A stretch of 64,000 nt of DNA from Levilinea sp. Lineage in GTDB: Bacteria; Chloroflexota; Anaerolineae; Anaerolineales; Anaerolineaceae. Shown piece after piece: positions 49,641 through 58,218 of this stretch (position 1 is its first letter; every line of letters begins with the position of its first letter). The stretch covers positions 1-64,000 of the forward strand of contig JARKPO010000076.1 of NCBI GenBank assembly GCA_029975215.1, in the 5' to 3' direction. The position numbers were made by a program, and so were the translations under genes. Below the pieces are notes generated by a model, which was not told the DNA's origin, did not search any database, and saw nothing but the letters and a program-made list of their open reading frames with translations.

Positions 49641-50762
49641 TTACAGCGCGCCCTGGTTTTGTTCGCAGAAAGACCGCAGAGCGGCCAGGGTCTCGTCAAT
49701 ATCCGCGTCGGTGGTGGTGGGGGACATGTGGCCGATGCGAATGATTTGGTCTTTGAGCGCTCCCAACCCGCCGGAGATTTTGATGCCCGCTTCGCGTTCC
49801 AGGTAGGAGACAATTTTGCCGGTGGGCACACCTGCGGGGCCGTAGGCGGCGGTGAGTACAGGGGCCAGCATGTCATCTGGCGTGTAGGGGCGAAGCCCAA
49901 TCTGTCGCAGACCCTGGCGCAGGCGCAGCGCCAGCCCGCGGTAGCGCTCCAGACGGGTAGCGATGCCTTCGGCTAACAGCTGTTTTAAACTGGCGTTGAG
50001 CGCCATGACGTTGTTGGTTGCCATGGTGATGGGGAAGGGATGCCAGTCGGCCCAATCTTCGGCGTAGTGACGCCATACGCGCAAATTGGTGTACCAGCCG
50101 TGGTTGGAGGAGGGCACGCGGTCAATCGACTCCCAGGCGCGCGGCCCTACCGCCACAGGCGCCAGGCCAGGAGGAGCACCCAGGCATTTTTGGGTGGCCG
50201 AGGCCATCAGATCAATGCCCCAGTCGTCCATTTGAAACGGCAGACCGCCCAAGGAGGATACCGCGTCCACGAAGAAGAGCACCCCGCGCTGGCGGCAGAG
50301 CGCGCCAAGCTCGGCGATGGGGTTGGCGATGGTGGTGGAAGTTTCCAGATGCACCACGGCTACGGCGCGCGCATCGGGGTGGGCGTCCAACGCGGCGGCA
50401 AAATCCGCACTGCGCAGGGGTTGACCCCATTCGGCGTTCACCGGCACCGTCACCAGACCGCTGCTTTCGGCAATGGCCACCAACCGCTGACCAAAAAAAC
50501 CGTTGATCCCCACCAGCAATTTTTCACCGGTCAACAGGGCCGATCCCAGGCAGGCGTCAATCCCCGCCGAGCCAGACCCCGGCATGAGGAAGATATCACC
50601 GGAGGTTTGGATGACCTGACGCAGTAAGGAGAGGGTTTCATTATAAAAATCGGTGAAGGCCGGGCCGTAGTGCGGCGGTACTGGGCTGCCCATCGCTTCC
50701 AAGACCGCCGGATCGGGCTGGATGGGGCCGGGAATCATCAACTTGAGCGATTGTTTGAGCAT
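49641..50762 (-). CDS. Class V aminotransferase (serine/alanine-glyoxylate type)
   Basis: A 373-residue PLP enzyme. It opens with MIPGPIQPDPAVLEAMGSP, has MPGSGSAGIDA, an Asp-containing FVDAVSSLGG segment and the PLP lysine in SATQKCLGAPPG. These are hallmarks of alanine/serine-glyoxylate aminotransferases. Serine plus glyoxylate would yield hydroxypyruvate and glycine, feeding the dehydrogenase 65 bases downstream. ATG 50762 has AAAGGA 9 nt upstream; the longer form from 50816 is unlikely because it would include the -10 box. Confidence 0.9.
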   Translation of the reverse strand: MLKQSLKLMIPGPIQPDPAVLEAMGSPVPPHYGPAFTDFYNETLSLLRQVIQTSGDIFLMPGSGSAGIDACLGSALLTGEKLLVGINGFFGQRLVAIAESSGLVTVPVNAEWGQPLRSADFAAALDAHPDARAVAVVHLETSTTIANPIAELGALCRQRGVLFFVDAVSSLGGLPFQMDDWGIDLMASATQKCLGAPPGLAPVAVGPRAWESIDRVPSSNHGWYTNLRVWRHYAEDWADWHPFPITMATNNVMALNASLKQLLAEGIATRLERYRGLALRLRQGLRQIGLRPYTPDDMLAPVLTAAYGPAGVPTGKIVSYLEREAGIKISGGLGALKDQIIRIGHMSPTTTDADIDETLAALRSFCEQNQGAL

Positions 50763-50812
50763 AGGAGGAGGTCCTTTCCAAAACAAATTTGGGACGATGG
50801 GGTTCTTATTAA

Positions 50813-50841
50813 ACAATAGCGAAAAAAGAAACGTAATTCAA
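50813..50841 (-). promoter_or_regulatory. Promoter of the aminotransferase-dehydrogenase operon
   Basis: Reverse strand: TTGAAT (50841-50836), 17-bp spacer, TATTGT (50818-50813). Confidence 0.5.
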
Positions 50842-50857
50842 CCCGTGTGATTGGCTG

Positions 50858-50871
50858 GTGACAAATGTCAC
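50858..50871. promoter_or_regulatory. Palindromic operator candidate between the aminotransferase and liv operons
   Basis: GTGACAAATGTCAC: perfect 6-bp arms with two bases between, the style of CRP/FNR-family sites. It lies 16 bp upstream of the aminotransferase -35 and about 77 bp upstream of the liv -35. The regulator is unknown. Confidence 0.45.
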
Positions 50872-50947
50872 GCAAATTTGTGTGATTAACCGGTATCTTG
50901 TCTCATCAAATTGGATTTTGTATATTAAAGACGTACCTGTAAATCTA

Positions 50948-50977
50948 TTGACAAAAATTTGAAAAATAGTGTAATAT
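50948..50977 (+). promoter_or_regulatory. Promoter of the liv operon
   Basis: Consensus TTGACA at 50948-50953, 18-bp spacer, TAATAT at 50972-50977, in an AT-rich stretch. Confidence 0.65.
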
Positions 50978-50983
50978 GTCATG

Positions 50984-51284
50984 TATCTTGCCATATAAAC
51001 AGCAGAGAAAGATCCCGCACGAGGATTTAAACCCTTGCCCATTCTTTCAGATGCCGAAGTAAATGGCAGTTTCCCAATACTCTTTAGCAAATTCTCCCTT
51101 CCGCGCTGGAAAGCGTCTGGGAATTAACGGCAGAACGTTAACGCCCACGTTACGGTTACCTGTCGTACCCTCATACTGAAGGAGGTGCATTTCGCGCAGG
51201 TATTCTGAGCGAATTTGAAATAGATAAATCAGGTAAGCTGCAACCATTTTCGAACACGAATTGATCACTAAGGAGGATCAGAAG
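50984..51284 (+). promoter_or_regulatory. 300-nt untranslated leader of the liv operon
   Basis: There is no credible ORF on the plus strand. It contains inverted repeats such as TTAACG/CGTTAA around 51125-51142. The reverse-strand ORFs here have no ribosome binding site or family match. The length suggests attenuation or a regulatory RNA, but I recognise no known class. It ends with AGGAGG before the ATG at 51285. Confidence 0.35.
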
Positions 51285-52436
51285 ATGTCGAAGCGTATTT
51301 TAGTATCTGTGTTTTTGCTGGCAGCCGTTTTGTTGGCCTCCTGCCAACCGGCTGCTCCAGCAGCCCCTGCGGCGGAAACCGGCCCGATCAAAGTGGCGGT
51401 TTTGGCCCCGTTGAGCGGTCCTGTGCCTACCTTCGGTGTATCCACCCGCGACGGTGCCTTGATGGCCATCGAGGAATGGAATGCCAAGGGCGGTGTTTTG
51501 GGCCGCAAGATCGAAGCGGTCGTGGAAGACAGCCAGTGCACGCCTGACCCGGCTGTGAACGCGGCCAACAAGGTCATCGATCAGGACAAGGTCCATTACA
51601 TCATCGGCGAAGTGTGCTCGAAGGCTTCCATTCCGATTTCGGAAATTGCCGAGGCCAAGGGCGTGGTGCAGATCAGCCCCACCTCCACCAACCCGGATGT
51701 GACCCTCAAGGCCGATGGCTCGACCAAGAAGTACATCTTCCGCGCTTGCTTCATTGACCCCTTCCAGGGTCTGGTGATGGCCAAGTTCGCCCAGGGTAAG
51801 GGCTACAAGACTGCCTTCATCATGTTCGATCAGGGTAATGACTACGTGCGCGGCCTGGCCGAGGCGTTTGAAAAGTCCTGGACCGAAGCGGGCGGTACGG
51901 TGGTCGGCAAGGAAACCTACACCAGCCAGGACATCGACTTCTCGGCGATTTTGGCCAAGGTGGCTGAGAGCAAGGCCGAAGTGCTCTTCCTGCCCGATTA
52001 CTACAACATTGTCAACCTGGTAGCTGCCCAAGCCAAGGAAAAGGGTGTGACCTCGGTGATGATGGGCGGTGACGGTTGGGATTCCCCTGACCTGGATGCG
52101 AAGGCTGCTGACGGCGGTTTCTTCTCGAACCACTACTCTCCGGAAGATACCCGCGCCAAAGTGGTTGACTTCGTGAAGGCTTACAACGCGAAGTATGGCT
52201 CCACCCCCGACGCTCTGGCTGCTCTGGCCTATGACGCGACCTACCTGCTCCTGACGGCCATTGAAAAGGCTGGCACGGACGATGCGGCCAAGGTTGCCGA
52301 AGCACTGGCTGCCATTGAGCTGGAAGTTGTTTCCGGTAAGGTCAGCTTTGATAAGTCTCACAACCCGATTAAGGCTGCGGCTGTGCTGCAGGTGAAAGAC
52401 GGAAAGGTATCCTTCGTCGAGTCGGTAGCTCCGTAA
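51285..52436 (+). CDS. livK: Branched-chain amino acid ABC transporter substrate-binding lipoprotein
   Basis: A 383-residue extracellular binding protein of the periplasmic-binding type I fold. Signal peptide with lipobox LASC, then a short Ala/Pro linker. IKVAVLAPLSGPVPTFGVSTRDGALMAIEEWNAKGGVLGRKIE is the standard opening of Leu/Ile/Val-binding proteins. Later YIIGEVCSKASIPISEIAEAKGV and FIMFDQGNDYVRGLAEAF continue the fold. The true ligand may be another amino acid or amide. ATG 51285 follows AGGAGG. First gene of the operon, with a strong hairpin after the stop. Confidence 0.93.
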   Translation: MSKRILVSVFLLAAVLLASCQPAAPAAPAAETGPIKVAVLAPLSGPVPTFGVSTRDGALMAIEEWNAKGGVLGRKIEAVVEDSQCTPDPAVNAANKVIDQDKVHYIIGEVCSKASIPISEIAEAKGVVQISPTSTNPDVTLKADGSTKKYIFRACFIDPFQGLVMAKFAQGKGYKTAFIMFDQGNDYVRGLAEAFEKSWTEAGGTVVGKETYTSQDIDFSAILAKVAESKAEVLFLPDYYNIVNLVAAQAKEKGVTSVMMGGDGWDSPDLDAKAADGGFFSNHYSPEDTRAKVVDFVKAYNAKYGSTPDALAALAYDATYLLLTAIEKAGTDDAAKVAEALAAIELEVVSGKVSFDKSHNPIKAAAVLQVKDGKVSFVESVAP

Positions 52437-52452
52437 GACGAACGATGATCCA

Positions 52453-52481
52453 CGAGGGGCGGCCTCATCGGCCGCCCCTCG
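52453..52481 (+). other. Intercistronic hairpin after livK
   Basis: A perfect 12-bp stem CGAGGGGCGGCC / GGCCGCCCCTCG with a 5-nt loop and no T-run. Such structures after a binding-protein gene usually protect its mRNA from 3' decay, allowing more binding protein than permease. Role inferred. Confidence 0.75.
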
Positions 52482-52509
52482 CTACAACTGCTTCCCCAGG
52501 TGAAACCTT

Positions 52510-53637
52510 ATGAGCGTTTCCTCCACCACAGCAAATCGCCCTTCATTGTATGACTTGATTATTAAAAGGGGATGGTTAGGCAAAGGGCTGTTGATTGTTG
52601 TTGGGCTGTTGGCGTTATGGAAAATTGTCGTTTCGCTGCTGGCCAATCCAACCCTTTTCCTCCAGCAAGTTATTAACGGCTTGCAATTGGGGTTTGTGTA
52701 TGCCCTGATTGCTTTGGGCTATACGATGGTCTACGGCATTGTGCGCCTGATCAACTTTGCGCACGGTGACGTGTTTATGGTTGGAGCCTTTGTCAGCTTT
52801 TACGGCATTGCTCGTTTTCAGCTGCATAACTGGCTTTCAAACCTGGCTCCCAACCTGCCGCTGATTTTGACTCAGGCGGTAGGGACGTTGTCGGTTATGG
52901 CCGCGGCGATGGCGGCCTGTGCGCTGCTGGCGTTCACCATTGAGCGCATTGCCTACAAACCTTTGCGCAATGCCCCGCGTATTTCGGCTCTGATCACAGC
53001 CATTGGCGTTTCCTTCTTTCTGGAGTATTTTGGCGCGCTGAAGTTTGTCTTCACCCCCAACTTCATTACGTATAAGCGCCCATTTGACATCACCACCTGG
53101 TTTGTCAACAGCCAGGGCGTTGGACAACTGATCCAAGGGGATACGATCCCAGAAGGCAGTGTTATTTTTTCAAACATCTTCATCATCATCGTGATTGCCT
53201 CTGTGGCTCTCTTGATGGCATTGAATTATATCGTGCAGAAGACCCGGGTCGGTAAGGCCATGCGCGCGGTGGCATATGATAAGCAGACCGCTCGGTTGAT
53301 GGGCATCAACACCGATTGGATTATTTCCTTCACCTTTATGATCGGTGCGGCGCTTGCAGGCGCAGCCGGTATGTTATACGCCATTGCTTTCCCGCAGGTA
53401 TTTTTCTGGATGGGGATCATCCCCGGCTTGAAAGCCTTTGTAGCAGCCGTCCTGGGCGGCATCGGGAGCATCCCCGGCGCGGTGATTGGTGCGTTGATTA
53501 TGGGTCAAGCCGAAGTGCTCAGCGCAGCGTACATCTCCACCCCCATGCGCGATGCCATCGCTTTCAGCATCTTGATCATCGTTCTGCTTATCCGCCCCAC
53601 CGGTATCTTCGGTGAACCCAGCCGAGAAAAAGCCTGA
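52510..53637 (+). CDS. livH: Branched-chain amino acid ABC transporter permease (LivH type)
   Basis: A 375-residue integral membrane subunit with about eight helices. LQLGFVYALIALGYTMVYGIVRLINFAHGDVFMVGA is the family signature. The cytoplasmic coupling region is KTRVGKAMRAVAYDKQTARLMGIN (about 240-265). Longer than typical LivH (about 300) because of an extended N-terminus and a loop at about 180-220. Pairs with livM. Confidence 0.94.
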   Translation: MSVSSTTANRPSLYDLIIKRGWLGKGLLIVVGLLALWKIVVSLLANPTLFLQQVINGLQLGFVYALIALGYTMVYGIVRLINFAHGDVFMVGAFVSFYGIARFQLHNWLSNLAPNLPLILTQAVGTLSVMAAAMAACALLAFTIERIAYKPLRNAPRISALITAIGVSFFLEYFGALKFVFTPNFITYKRPFDITTWFVNSQGVGQLIQGDTIPEGSVIFSNIFIIIVIASVALLMALNYIVQKTRVGKAMRAVAYDKQTARLMGINTDWIISFTFMIGAALAGAAGMLYAIAFPQVFFWMGIIPGLKAFVAAVLGGIGSIPGAVIGALIMGQAEVLSAAYISTPMRDAIAFSILIIVLLIRPTGIFGEPSREKA

Positions 53638-53644
53638 GGCCGCT

Positions 53645-54916
53645 ATGAAAAAAATTCCACGAAGCACTCTCGTTTTCTACGGCGGCGCATTAGCGTTTTT
53701 CATCGTCGTCCAATTGTTGATCAGTTTTGGGCTGCTCAATGCCTTCTGGAACACCATCCTGCGTCTGGGCGCGGTGATGGCCATCGTCAGCCTGGGACTG
53801 AACTTAATTTACGGCTTCAACGGCCAGTTCTCCCTGGGGCAATGGGCATTTTATGCCATTGGTGCTTACTGTGCAGCGGATATCACCTACCGCTGGGCCA
53901 ATTTTGGCAGCGCGGGCGGGTTGATGGTGGTGATGATGATCGTGCTGTTCACCGGCGCAGCCATTTTGTTCCTGCGCACGCAGCTGAGCAAGATCCGCCG
54001 CCTGGACGCCCTCTCGGCATTCTCTATCTACTTGCTCACCGCCCTGATTTTGGGGTATGTGGCGCTGCAAATTGGTAAAGCCTTAGATGCGCCCGTTGCC
54101 GCTGCTTTGAAGGCCTTGCCGCCCGCGGTTGCGCTGCAAGTGGTTTTCTTCTTCGCGGTCATTCTGGCTGGCCTGCTGGCGGCCGAAATCAGCTTCCTGT
54201 TCGGCCTGCCGATTTTGACCCTGGGCTCTGACTACTTTGGCATTGCTACCCTGGGTTTGACCATCATCACCAAGGTGTTGTTGGACAATTCCGACACCCT
54301 GTTGGGCTTTACAGAAATGAAGGGCGCGCGCGGTATGATCGGCATCCCCAAGATCACTACCTGGTTCTGGGTGTTCCTGTTCCTGATCATCACCATCGTG
54401 GTCACGCGTAACCTGCTGAATTCCAGCTACGGCCGGGCCATCCTGTCGGTGCGCGAAGATGAAATCGCCGCCAAAGCGATGGGCATTGATGTGGCGAATT
54501 ACAAAATCTTAACCTTCGTCATCGGTTCGTTCTTTGCAGGCCTGGCGGGCGGGCTGTATGCTCATGTCAACGGTTTCCTGCATCCCGATACGTTCAACTT
54601 CATCAAATCTTTCGACCCCATGATTGTGATCGTGTTTGGCGGTCTGGGGAGCGTGACGGGGACCATTGCGGGTGCGTTTGCATGGGCTTTGGTGCTGGAA
54701 GGTTTCTTGCGCCTGTTCCTGCCGGAAGGGTTTGAAACCTGGCGCTTTGTGGTTTACCCACTGCTGCTGTTGATCATGATGCTGCTGAAACCCAGCGGGA
54801 TTTTCGGTGGATATGAAATCCCCTTCATTCGGGCCGTCTTGCCGCCCAATCAGCCAAAACGGGCTGAGGACCTGCGGTCAGAAAAAGCCACTCAAAGCCA
54901 GGAGGCCGGTTCATGA
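53645..54916 (+). CDS. livM: Branched-chain amino acid ABC transporter permease (LivM type)
   Basis: A 423-residue membrane subunit. LGLNLIYGFNGQFSLGQWAFYAIGAY near the start and the coupling motif YGRAILSVREDEIAAKAMGIDVANYKI define LivM. An insertion of about 100 residues with extra helices follows the third helix. ATG 53645 has GAGG upstream; the in-frame ATG 53612 would overlap livH by 26 nt. It overlaps livG by 4 nt. Confidence 0.94.
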   Translation: MKKIPRSTLVFYGGALAFFIVVQLLISFGLLNAFWNTILRLGAVMAIVSLGLNLIYGFNGQFSLGQWAFYAIGAYCAADITYRWANFGSAGGLMVVMMIVLFTGAAILFLRTQLSKIRRLDALSAFSIYLLTALILGYVALQIGKALDAPVAAALKALPPAVALQVVFFFAVILAGLLAAEISFLFGLPILTLGSDYFGIATLGLTIITKVLLDNSDTLLGFTEMKGARGMIGIPKITTWFWVFLFLIITIVVTRNLLNSSYGRAILSVREDEIAAKAMGIDVANYKILTFVIGSFFAGLAGGLYAHVNGFLHPDTFNFIKSFDPMIVIVFGGLGSVTGTIAGAFAWALVLEGFLRLFLPEGFETWRFVVYPLLLLIMMLLKPSGIFGGYEIPFIRAVLPPNQPKRAEDLRSEKATQSQEAGS

Positions 54917-55764
54917 GCGCCGCCAACCAACCCACCCCCAAGGCTGCCGAAACGGCAGCGCCCGAAAATACTCTGGAAATCCGCAAGCTGAGCAAAGTCT
55001 TCGGCGGCTTGCGCGCGGTCAACAACATGGAGTTCAGCATCCCCAAAGGCGCGCTCTTTGGGCTGATTGGTCCCAACGGCGCGGGCAAGACGACCGTGTT
55101 CAACATGATCACCGGCGTTTATGAGCCAACATCAGGGGATGTGATCTTCAACGGTACCAATATCACCGGCTTGGAACCGCACCTGATTAACCAAATGGGT
55201 ATCGCCCGCACCTTCCAGAACATCCGCCTGTTCCAAAGCCTGTCTGTGCTGGACAATGTGCGCATTGCCTACCACCCGCACGCGGGCTACAGCATGAGCG
55301 ATTCAATTTTCCACAACCAAAAGTACGAGGTGAAGGAAAAAGAACTGACAGAGCGGGCGGTGGAATTCCTTTCGGTTTTCAACCTGCAGGACCGCCTGCG
55401 CGAGACGGCTAAGAACCTGCCCTATGGAGAGCAGCGCCGCCTGGAAATTGCGCGCGCGTTGGCAGCCAACCCCAGCCTGCTGCTGCTGGATGAGCCTGCG
55501 GCTGGCATGAACCCCAATGAGTCTGTGGCCTTGATGGATCTGATCCATTTTATTCGTGAGCGCTTTAACCTCACCATCCTGCTGATTGAACATCAAATGC
55601 GCGTGGTCATGGGCATTTGCGAGACGATCGCGGTGATGGACTTTGGGGAGCGGATCGCTTTGGGAACCCCGCAAGAGATCCAGAACGATCAGCGCGTGAT
55701 TGAGGCCTACCTGGGTCCGGGTTCGGCGGCCTTATCCGAAAAATTCAAACGGAAGAAGAACTGA
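54913..55764 (+). CDS. livG: Branched-chain amino acid ABC transporter ATPase (LivG type)
   Basis: A 283-residue ATPase: KVFGGLRAVNNMEFSIPKGALFGLIGPNGAGKTT (Walker A), IARTFQNIRLFQSLSVLDNV (Q-loop, LivG type), an LPYGEQRRLEIARAL signature, LLLLDEPAAGMN (Walker B) and ILLIEHQM (H-loop). The first 25 residues are an unstructured Ala/Pro-rich tail. It overlaps livM by 4 nt and livF by 1 nt (TGATG). Confidence 0.96.
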   Translation: MSAANQPTPKAAETAAPENTLEIRKLSKVFGGLRAVNNMEFSIPKGALFGLIGPNGAGKTTVFNMITGVYEPTSGDVIFNGTNITGLEPHLINQMGIARTFQNIRLFQSLSVLDNVRIAYHPHAGYSMSDSIFHNQKYEVKEKELTERAVEFLSVFNLQDRLRETAKNLPYGEQRRLEIARALAANPSLLLLDEPAAGMNPNESVALMDLIHFIRERFNLTILLIEHQMRVVMGICETIAVMDFGERIALGTPQEIQNDQRVIEAYLGPGSAALSEKFKRKKN

Positions 55765-56474
55765 TGATGCTCAACGTTCAAAATCTTCACGTATACTATG
55801 GTGCCATTCACGCGCTGAAAGGGCTGAATTTCCACCTGGAAAAGGGGGAGATTGTGACCCTGATCGGCGCAAACGGCGCGGGCAAATCTACCACGCTCAA
55901 CGCGCTTTCCGGGTTGTTGACCGCGCGCGAAGGCAAGCTGGAATTCGAGGGTGAGGATATCACCCGCACGCCAGCACAAGATATCGTCCGCCGCGGCGTC
56001 ATTCAGGTTCCTGAGGGGCGCAAGATCTTCGCGACCCTGACGGTGATGGAAAACCTGGAAGTGGGCGCGTACCTGCACCCCGATAAAGCGCAGATCGAGA
56101 AAGACATTGAAAGCGTTTTCAAGCGCTTTCCGCGCCTGAAGGAGCGCCGCACTCAGTTGGGCGGGACGCTCTCCGGCGGTGAACAGCAAATGCTGGCCAT
56201 TGCCCGCGGGCTGATGTCGCACCCGAAGCTGCTGCTGCTGGACGAGCCTTCGATGGGTCTGGCCCCCATCCTGGTGGAGCAGATTTTTGAGATCATCCGC
56301 GACATCAACGATCAGGGCACCAGCATCCTCCTGGTGGAACAGAATGCGCAGATGGCACTTTCGATTGCCGATCGGGCCTATGTGTTGGAAACAGGCCAGG
56401 TTGTGCTGGAAGGCGACGCGCAGGAAATTCTGCACAACCCTATGGTGATGGAAGCCTACCTGGGCGGCCATTAA
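55764..56474 (+). CDS. livF: Branched-chain amino acid ABC transporter ATPase (LivF type)
   Basis: A 236-residue ATPase: LHVYYGAIHALKGLNF, Walker A LIGANGAGKSTTL, VPEGRKIFATLTVMENL, signature LSGGEQQMLAIARGL, Walker B LLLLDEPSMGL and ILLVEQNAQMAL. Forms the ATPase pair with LivG. The ATG at 55764 is coupled to the livG stop; an adjacent ATG at 55767 is equally possible. Confidence 0.96.
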   Translation: MMLNVQNLHVYYGAIHALKGLNFHLEKGEIVTLIGANGAGKSTTLNALSGLLTAREGKLEFEGEDITRTPAQDIVRRGVIQVPEGRKIFATLTVMENLEVGAYLHPDKAQIEKDIESVFKRFPRLKERRTQLGGTLSGGEQQMLAIARGLMSHPKLLLLDEPSMGLAPILVEQIFEIIRDINDQGTSILLVEQNAQMALSIADRAYVLETGQVVLEGDAQEILHNPMVMEAYLGGH

Positions 56475-56486
56475 AAGGAGATCAGA

Positions 56487-56840
56487 ATGACCTCATTAAA
56501 ACGCATCCTGCTCTTCTTTGTTCTGCCGATTGTGGCGATCTTAATGTACCCGCCTGAAACGCTGATTGGCGGCTGGGCGGTCATCCTGGTGTTGATTGCG
56601 TTCATGGTGGTGATGGGCTGGCTGGTGAACCGCGGGCGCGGCCTGGCATTGACCTTCTTGATTTTCCTGCAAGGCATGAACGTGATCATCCGCTTGATGA
56701 TGTTTGCTTCCAATTCCGTCCCTGCTGAAGGGGTGTATAACTACCCCTTTATGATCACTTCTCTGCTGGGGTTGGCCCTGTCTTTCTGGCTGATGCTGCG
56801 GCTCGACCAGGTGGACGTGCGCGCCACCATGACCAGCTAA
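56487..56840 (+). CDS. Small membrane protein at the end of the liv operon
   Basis: A 117-residue protein with three or four hydrophobic helices (about 7-24, 27-46, 52-72, 86-104). AAAAGGAG lies before the ATG. It is 12 nt after livF and ahead of the operon's terminator, so it belongs to the transcript. No recognised family. An accessory of the transporter is possible but unproven. Confidence 0.72.
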   Translation: MTSLKRILLFFVLPIVAILMYPPETLIGGWAVILVLIAFMVVMGWLVNRGRGLALTFLIFLQGMNVIIRLMMFASNSVPAEGVYNYPFMITSLLGLALSFWLMLRLDQVDVRATMTS

Positions 56841-56863
56841 GCATTTGCTCTCTGGCGTTAGCG

Positions 56864-56900
56864 CAGCCCCCGATCGTCGATCGGGGGCTGTTGATTTTTT
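56864..56900 (+). terminator. Intrinsic terminator of the liv operon
   Basis: A perfect 11-bp stem CAGCCCCCGAT / ATCGGGGGCTG with a 5-nt loop, followed by TTGATTTTTT. Confidence 0.93.
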
Positions 56901-56905
56901 GGGCG

Positions 56906-56914
56906 TGTTATAAT
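56906..56914 (+). promoter_or_regulatory. Extended -10 promoter of the C39 peptidase gene (leaderless)
   Basis: TGTTATAAT (TG, one base, TATAAT). The ATG at 56922 is 7 nt past the box, so the mRNA should begin at or beside the start codon. Confidence 0.6.
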
Positions 56915-56921
56915 TTGGGGT

Positions 56922-58205
56922 ATGAAAAAATGGCAAAAAATCCTGCTGGTGGTGTTGGTGGTGCTGTTTTGCGGCGGTGTGACCCTGAGTCTGCCGGTGG
57001 TGCGCAATTCCCTTTCCTGGCGGTTGGATCAGCTTCGCATCCGGGTGGTATACGCCCTCTTTCCACCGGAGAAGGAAGTCTTTGTGCCGGAAGCCTCTCC
57101 GCAGACCCCTGCGGCTGTGCCCACGGCGACAGCGCCCGCCCCCCCCACGGCCACGCTGGCCCCAGAGCTGCCCACCTCCACCCCGCAGCCCACCCCCACT
57201 CAGCTTCCACAGAGTGTGGTGCTGGAGGGTATTCAATATACCGATCAGCATAACGGCTGGAACAACTGCGGCCCGGCCAACCTGACCATGGCTCTATCGT
57301 ATTTTGGCTGGCAAGGCAAGATGTTGGATGTGGCATCGGTGTTGAAGCCCTTTGCTGAAGATAAGAACGTCATGCCGTACGAGATGGCGGATTACGTCAA
57401 CACACAGACGAATCTGCGCGCTGTGGTTCGACAGGGCGGTACGCTGGAAGGTGTGAAGAATTTGATCGCCAATCAGCTCCCGGTCCTGCTGGAAATCGGC
57501 ACCTTCCGAATCCGCGACCTGAATGGGAAATATTCCTGGATGGGACATTACCAGGTCATCAACGGGTATGATGACGCTGCGGGCGAATTTATTCTGCAGG
57601 ATTCTTACCTGACCAACGGTAAAAACTACCGCCTGAGCTACGATACTCTGTTGGCGGAATGGCGATCGTTCAATTTTATTTATGTGGTCATTTACCCACC
57701 GGAGCAGGAAACCCTGGTAATGAACCTGCTGGGCGCCTCGGCGGATGAAACCGCGGCTGACCGCGAGGCCTATGCCAGAGCCTCTGCGGAGGTGTACGGC
57801 CTGACGGGGGTGGATCAGGTGTTCGCCTGGTACAACCGCGGGACGAGCATGGTGCGGCTGCAGGATTATCAGGGCGCGGCTCAATCGTATGATGAGGCAT
57901 TCCGGCTGATGGCTGCCCTGCCTGAAGAGCAGCGCCCCTACCGGTTGCCCTGGTATCAAACCGGCCCTTATTTTGCCTATTTTTACGCGGGGCGCTATCA
58001 GGATGTGATCAACCTGGCAGACACCGTGTTGGAACCGCTGGAACGGACCAAAAAGCCTTATTTGGAAGAAAGCTTTTACTGGCGTGCGCGCGCCAAGAAC
58101 GCCATTGGAGATGTGGCTGGCGCGATTGAAGATTTACGCCGGAGTCTGGAATATCACCCCGGCTTTACACCCAGCGAAGAACTTCTCTCTGCTTTGGGGG
58201 GCTAA
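56922..58205 (+). CDS. Anchored C39-family cysteine peptidase with TPR-like tail
   Basis: A 427-residue protein. One N-terminal membrane helix (about 5-25) and a Pro/Ala/Thr-rich linker (about 50-95) lead to a papain-like C39 domain: catalytic Cys in NNCGPANLTMALSYFGW (about 112), His in MGHYQVINGYDD and a following Asp in ILQDSY. The last 160 residues contain two TPR-like helical pairs (NRGTSMVRLQDYQGAAQSYDEAF; RAKNAIGDVAGAIEDLRRSL). It probably cleaves or binds peptides outside the cell. sbcD starts 13 nt later on the same strand. Confidence 0.85.
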   Translation: MKKWQKILLVVLVVLFCGGVTLSLPVVRNSLSWRLDQLRIRVVYALFPPEKEVFVPEASPQTPAAVPTATAPAPPTATLAPELPTSTPQPTPTQLPQSVVLEGIQYTDQHNGWNNCGPANLTMALSYFGWQGKMLDVASVLKPFAEDKNVMPYEMADYVNTQTNLRAVVRQGGTLEGVKNLIANQLPVLLEIGTFRIRDLNGKYSWMGHYQVINGYDDAAGEFILQDSYLTNGKNYRLSYDTLLAEWRSFNFIYVVIYPPEQETLVMNLLGASADETAADREAYARASAEVYGLTGVDQVFAWYNRGTSMVRLQDYQGAAQSYDEAFRLMAALPEEQRPYRLPWYQTGPYFAYFYAGRYQDVINLADTVLEPLERTKKPYLEESFYWRARAKNAIGDVAGAIEDLRRSLEYHPGFTPSEELLSALGG

Positions 58206-58218
58206 CCGCACCGTCCTT

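Noticed and set aside
50809..51268. Two reverse-strand ORFs (94 and 73 codons) upstream of livK
   Set aside because: They cover the AT-rich promoter/leader region, lack ribosome binding sites and have no recognisable domains.
52453..52481. Terminator between livK and livH
   Set aside because: The hairpin is perfect but has no T-run, and the permease genes follow without a new promoter. Better read as an mRNA-stabilising structure.
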